A stretch of 64,000 bases of DNA. Source: Adineta steineri (taxonomy: Eukaryota; Rotifera; Eurotatoria; Adinetida; Adinetidae). Shown here in pieces: positions 60,342 to 64,000 of this stretch. The DNA is taken from assembly GCA_905250115.1 (NCBI GenBank), contig CAJNOI010000061.1:454184-518183 (forward strand), given 5' to 3'. The notes under the pieces are model-generated. The model searched no databases and had not been told where the DNA came from. It saw nothing but the letters and a program-made list of their open reading frames with translations. Positions within the stretch are counted from its first letter, which is position 1; each line of letters begins with the position of its first letter. Both the position numbers and the translations under genes were made by a program.

Positions 60342-60520
60342 GGGTAGGTGTGGGTGTGGGTGTAGGTGTGAGTGATACTTTTTTCTTCACTCACACATAC
60401 GCTCGCATCCGCATCCATATTGACAACCTTATCCACCCGCACTCTCACCCGACACGCACCCTCTGAAGCCCGATCGAAACTCACCATAGTTCAGCTGCAT
60501 CCACTCACACCCAACCCGCA
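60342..60520. repeat. Telomere-motif palindrome, long degenerate C-rich arm
   Basis: AGGGTAGGTGTGGGTGTGGG arm (60,342-60,374) faces CACTCACACATACGCTCGC and further degenerate CCACCCGCACTCTCACCCG-type units to about 60,520. Confidence 0.65.
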
Positions 60521-60630
60521 GCCTCATGCACAAATAAAATTGGAATTTAGATCATAGCAATCTGTCGTCTGATTACACACCCTTATTCTGTTCGCAGTAA
60601 ACACCAATGTTACGATTCGACCATCTATTG

Positions 60631-61657
60631 TTAATTACTTAGCGCACAAAAAACCGACATATTGAAGTATCCTACAGGTTCATAGGCCTTATCTGCAGGT
60701 GTTTTTTGAAAAAAGATACCATGCGACACAAGCTCATTAGTATCCAATTGTAGTTGAATGAGATGTTGATAAGTCGGCCTCAATTGTTGGTCCTTATTAA
60801 AAATAGAAGTATTTAGTCGCAGTTGCCGACGCAAAATCACTCACTCTATATGACCAAATCATTTTCATAATCTGAGTTTGTTTAGAGAACGAGCCTTCGA
60901 TCCGAAAGCGACCCAGACGATCTTCGCCAAAACCTCGTACTTTTTCACTGTCTGGAAGGAAAATAAGTTCACAATGCGGTGAATCATACTCATTGTCAAT
61001 TGTCCAACGTTCATATTTACAAACGCTTTTGTCGAAAATATGTCTGTCGGATAGTTCATCTAAAAGAGTAAAATTTTTCTTCTAAACCTAATCGTATTCA
61101 GTACGACTGACCTTAGGAGTTTGTATTGGCATGATTGACATCGATTTGCATTCGTTGAGTTGCTGCTGTTTCAGTAGCATGTCGACCAAACTTTCTTCCT
61201 GATCGTGGCCATTCTTGTATTTATTGTTCGATATATTCATTAACAACAAACCAAACGTTAGGCCCTGACAGTGGTAGGAAAATTCATTATGTAGCTGATT
61301 AAAATGGTCATGGTTATCTTTCGTATTCCACAAGCGTTTCACTCGACCAGTATTGTTAAACTGAACTATGAATTCGTAACACTCCAGTAGAAAAGCAGCA
61401 AATCGTATTAAGGCTATTTTCAATGCTCGACTCATTGTTTCGTCGAAGTTTTGATCTTGTAAAGTGTTGACGATTGTATCGATTCGAAGACACAGTTACT
61501 CACATAGATGTCTGTTACCACTTGTTTGTTTTGACACTTGTCGAATCTTTTTTGCACTCTTAGTAATGCTCTTGATCAGAAAAGGAATACATTTCAAAGC
61601 AACAGCACCTAACGATACACCTGCGCTAACCGCGACGACTCCAACAACAGTAGCCAT
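60631..61657 (-). CDS. Orphan protein with hydrophobic N-terminus, 4 exons, 293 aa
   Basis: Exons 61657-61504, 61455-61105, 61059-60845, 60792-60631; the total is 294 codons with stop and the phases agree. The N-terminus MATVVGVVAVSAGVSLGAVALKCIPFLIK is a membrane-anchor-like or signal-like helix followed by a basic stretch. Exon 2 is helical, with CYEFIVQFNNTGRVK. Exon 3 in the chosen frame reads CKYERWTIDNEYDSPHCELI, then GEDRLGRFRIEGSFSK, which has the look of a small beta-rich binding fold. The donor of exon 2 is uncertain: GTACTG at 61,104 restores that frame, whereas the stronger-looking GTCAGT at 61,111 would put exon 3 in a frame that ends early at 60,865. I recognise no family; it is probably lineage-specific. 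Confidence 0.55.
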
Positions 61658-62146
61658 CGGCGAGTGGTTTAATAAAGTAATCAGTAATCACTGTAGGAAT
61701 TAGATATCTTTATAAGGAGTGGCACTAAAATGTTTTTCTTGTACAGACGCCGTCACACACTCGTGCGATGTCGTCGCTATTCAACGTTGATGGTGACTGA
61801 CTGCGTTTGTGCAAGGAAAATTTCAAGAGACCTCTTGTCAGTATTACAGTCTCACATGCTGATGAATGTTACCATAGACAACAAACTTCGTGAAAAGGAA
61901 AAAAACCATTGCACCTTTTCTTTCTAGTCGTTTCGATGTTCATTGCACAGATTTTGATTGGGTGTTTTAGAATATGGGTGTGGGTGATGCCGTTTTCCTT
62001 ACCCTCAGCTACACCTACACCCACCCCACCCTCAAGATATATAGAACACTTAGACCTAACTTCCGTCAGGATCAGATCCAAAAGTCACATTATAATAAAA
62101 AAAAAGGAATTAATAATCTTTAACTTCAGTTCATTTATTTTTTTGA
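61658..62146. other. Spacer with telomere-motif palindrome
   Basis: No supported gene. The only marked structure is the palindrome at 61,975-62,033, the last of the series before core-type sequence resumes. Confidence 0.5.
61975..62033. repeat. Telomere-motif palindrome
   Basis: ATGGGTGTGGGTGATGCC arm and CTACACCTACACCCACCCC arm. Confidence 0.7.
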
Positions 62147-63872
62147 TCAACTAATTCGTCGAATTTTACAAAAATATAATGGACCAAAATTATTTGAAAT
62201 ATGCGGCAAAACAAGACTACCATAACGTATTTTAGAATGAAATTCAAAAAAATATGCATAATGTTTTTCTAATGATTGTGTTGAAATAATTTCACAAGTA
62301 ATTGGATCATTGTGTTTATATTTACGATGTTTTTTATTTGAAGATGATGATGATAATGCTAAATTTTCAATAGCTCGTTCAACTACCCCTTCATTTTGAA
62401 TAGGAGCTAATGTACATGTTGAATAAACAACAATACCACCTGGTTTACATGCTCGAATAGCAGATCTAAAATAGTTAATATAGATCTAATTTGAAATTTG
62501 AATATATAAATATACTCTAATAATTTTTGTTGATAAGCAGGTAAATCAACTCGTTCTTGAATACGTTTTTTTGAAAATATATTAAATGCAGTGGTTAATG
62601 AATGACGATCACTCGTACATGGTACATCAACAAGGACTCGATCAAAACTTGCAGGTTCATTTTGACCAAATAAACAACCATCTCCTTTAACAAATCGAAT
62701 ATATTTAGTTAATGTATCTTTTGGTATCATTTGATTAAAAACATCTGTTAAACGTTTCGAACGTGAATTATCAATATCATTACATGTTAAATGAACTATT
62801 ATTAACAAAAGAAAATTCTTAAAAACAAATAATAACAAGAAATATAGTTACTATATGGACACATATGAAAAATATTCAATGCTTTTCCACCAGGTGCTGA
62901 ACATAAATCAAGTACTGAATGAAATGGTTGAACATCAAGTGCAACTATTGGAAGAACACAAGCTCCATCCATACAATAATAATCTAAACTAAATAAAAGA
63001 TACATATAAATAACCTATTAATAGTTTTAACAATTTACCCAATAAACCTGATTCATCAGTTTTAGATGGTTCAAATCTTGACATATTACTACGTGGAAAG
63101 GTATAAACATGCCATGATGGAGGAATTTTTTGATAATCTCGTTCTTTATCATCATCAACAATAGATACAACATTTCCTTTAATAACCGATTGAACCTAAA
63201 AACACTTCGTCAATACACAGTTTATTAACTCTCCACGAAGATTACCTGTTGTTCTAGTGCTTGTTTATATATTTCATCAAGTGTTTTAACAGGATTTGGT
63301 TGATTAAATGTATTCATATCATCATCCTCATCAATTTCTTCATCAATGTCGTCTTGTTGTTCATCAACTAAATCACTTGTACCTAACAGTCTTCGATTTT
63401 CTTTTTGTTCCAATAATTTTTTTATTCCATATTCTTCATCATTTTTTCCAATTTTCTCTCGAATTAGATTAAAATCTTCACGTAATGTTGTATTATCAAA
63501 TCTTAACATATCAACAGCACCTTGTTCAATTAATTTTTCTCTTACATTTTTATTTGAAAGTGAATATGGATTAATTAATGCTACAGGTTTAGGTAAACTA
63601 AGTAATGCAAGACGTATAGATGGCCAATGACGATGAAATATAAGTGGATAAGCAAAATCAAAATATTCTAAAGCAAGTTCATTCGAATGTGAACTATGAT
63701 GTGATGAAAACATCTGAGTAAAGACAAAAAAAACGTTTTTTCTATAAGAATAAATCGTTTTCATGTTACCTACCCATTTCTTTTTAAATGGTTTTGCATA
63801 ACGTACAAATGATAAATTTATTTGATTCACATTTTTCCTTAATATATGAATGAAATGATTTTGATAGATCAT
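62147..63872 (-). CDS. NSUN4: Mitochondrial rRNA m5C methyltransferase NSUN4, 6 exons, 484 aa
   Basis: SAM-dependent cytosine-5 methyltransferase that modifies mitochondrial small-subunit rRNA and, with MTERF4, supports mitoribosome assembly. Exons 63872-63774, 63713-63246, 63195-63039, 62983-62852, 62795-62516, 62465-62147 total 485 codons. Motif I is [12 protein letters not shown]; motif IV with the conserved Cys is [16 protein letters not shown]; the second catalytic Cys is in YSTCTL after KPGGIVV. The C-terminus ends [13 protein letters not shown], as in animal NSUN4. The N-terminus ([14 protein letters not shown]) is basic, hydrophobic and free of acidic residues, fitting a mitochondrial presequence. 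An acidic insert ([12 protein letters not shown]) before the catalytic core makes it longer than human NSUN4. The ATG at 63,872 follows TTTGCAG, so an upstream exon is not excluded. Confidence 0.92.
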
Positions 63873-64000
63873 CTGCAAAGAATGTGTATTACTACTTATC
63901 CAGGATAATTCGTTTTTCTTTTAAACGTATTAAAAAAATAAATAAACAAACAAACAAGAAAACAAGAAACTATTCGATATACGAAGAAATTAACCTATTG

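Larger units (their letters stand above)
58768..60630. other. Repeat-rich spacer
   Basis: Contains the (TGTGGG)n run, three further telomere-motif palindromes and the 59.5-59.96 kb half of the inverted duplication. No complete gene; frames in the G-rich arrays (poly-VGVGV, poly-PTPTP) are artefacts. Confidence 0.65.

Noticed and set aside
60865-61059. 64-aa frame beginning MNYPTD
   Set aside because: The other frame over the same bases (CKYERWTIDNEYD, GEDRLGRFRIEG) has normal soluble-domain composition and continues in phase into exon 4. MNYPTD is kept only as the alternative donor outcome.

Overview
The window looks like nuclear DNA of a bdelloid rotifer. Genes are AT-rich and split by GT-AG introns that are mostly 50-60 bases long in some genes and several hundred in others. 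The conserved genes are animal-type (beta-spectrin, an ATP9-type P4-ATPase, RCE1, dynactin p150, NSUN4). There is also much TGTGGG-type sequence, which as I recall is the telomeric hexamer described for bdelloids. Genus is not decidable from the sequence; Rotaria- or Adineta-like is a guess. All exon models were read by eye and checked only for splice sites, phase and total length divisible by three.

Region 1 (1-40,329) is mostly ordinary gene territory. In order: beta-spectrin (+, 8 exons, 2,455 aa); a P4-ATPase flippase of the ATP9/Neo1 class (+, 5 exons, 1,138 aa); the CAAX protease RCE1 (+, 309 aa); an unrecognised multi-pass membrane protein (-); a type I membrane protein with a mucin-like threonine stalk (-, 6 exons, 840 aa); a rhodopsin-like GPCR (+); an ADP-ribosyltransferase followed by a tandem MORN-exon array whose four or five intervening sequences lack GT-AG ends; a small EF-hand protein whose first exon is only the ATG; and dynactin subunit 1 (-), cut at its 5' side by a 100-N gap at 40,330-40,429.

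Region 2 (about 40,430-62,100) differs visibly. Codons are less AT-biased, non-coding DNA dominates, and about fifteen short palindromes built of degenerate TGTGGG/CCCACA motifs are scattered through introns and spacers, with one clean (TGTGGG)n run near 59,005-59,074. Its genes are lineage-specific looking. Two (a coiled-coil protein and a RING protein) share the same Cys-rich last exon plus duplicated flanking DNA. Two are paralogous AIG1-like GTPases with a Cys/His box; one of these is joined in frame by seven more exons to a FUS/TAF15-like RRM with an RGG-type tail. The last is a 293-aa orphan. The region also holds a foldback-like inverted-repeat element (about 54,195-54,960) and a 450-base inverted duplication (44.4-44.9 kb against 59.5-59.96 kb). 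This resembles subtelomeric or accessory bdelloid DNA.

Region 3 (62,147-64,000) returns to core-type sequence with NSUN4, the mitochondrial rRNA m5C methyltransferase (-, 6 exons, 484 aa).

The best candidates for something undescribed are the GTPase-RRM fusion, the MORN array with non-canonical 89-base introns, and the telomere-motif palindromes.
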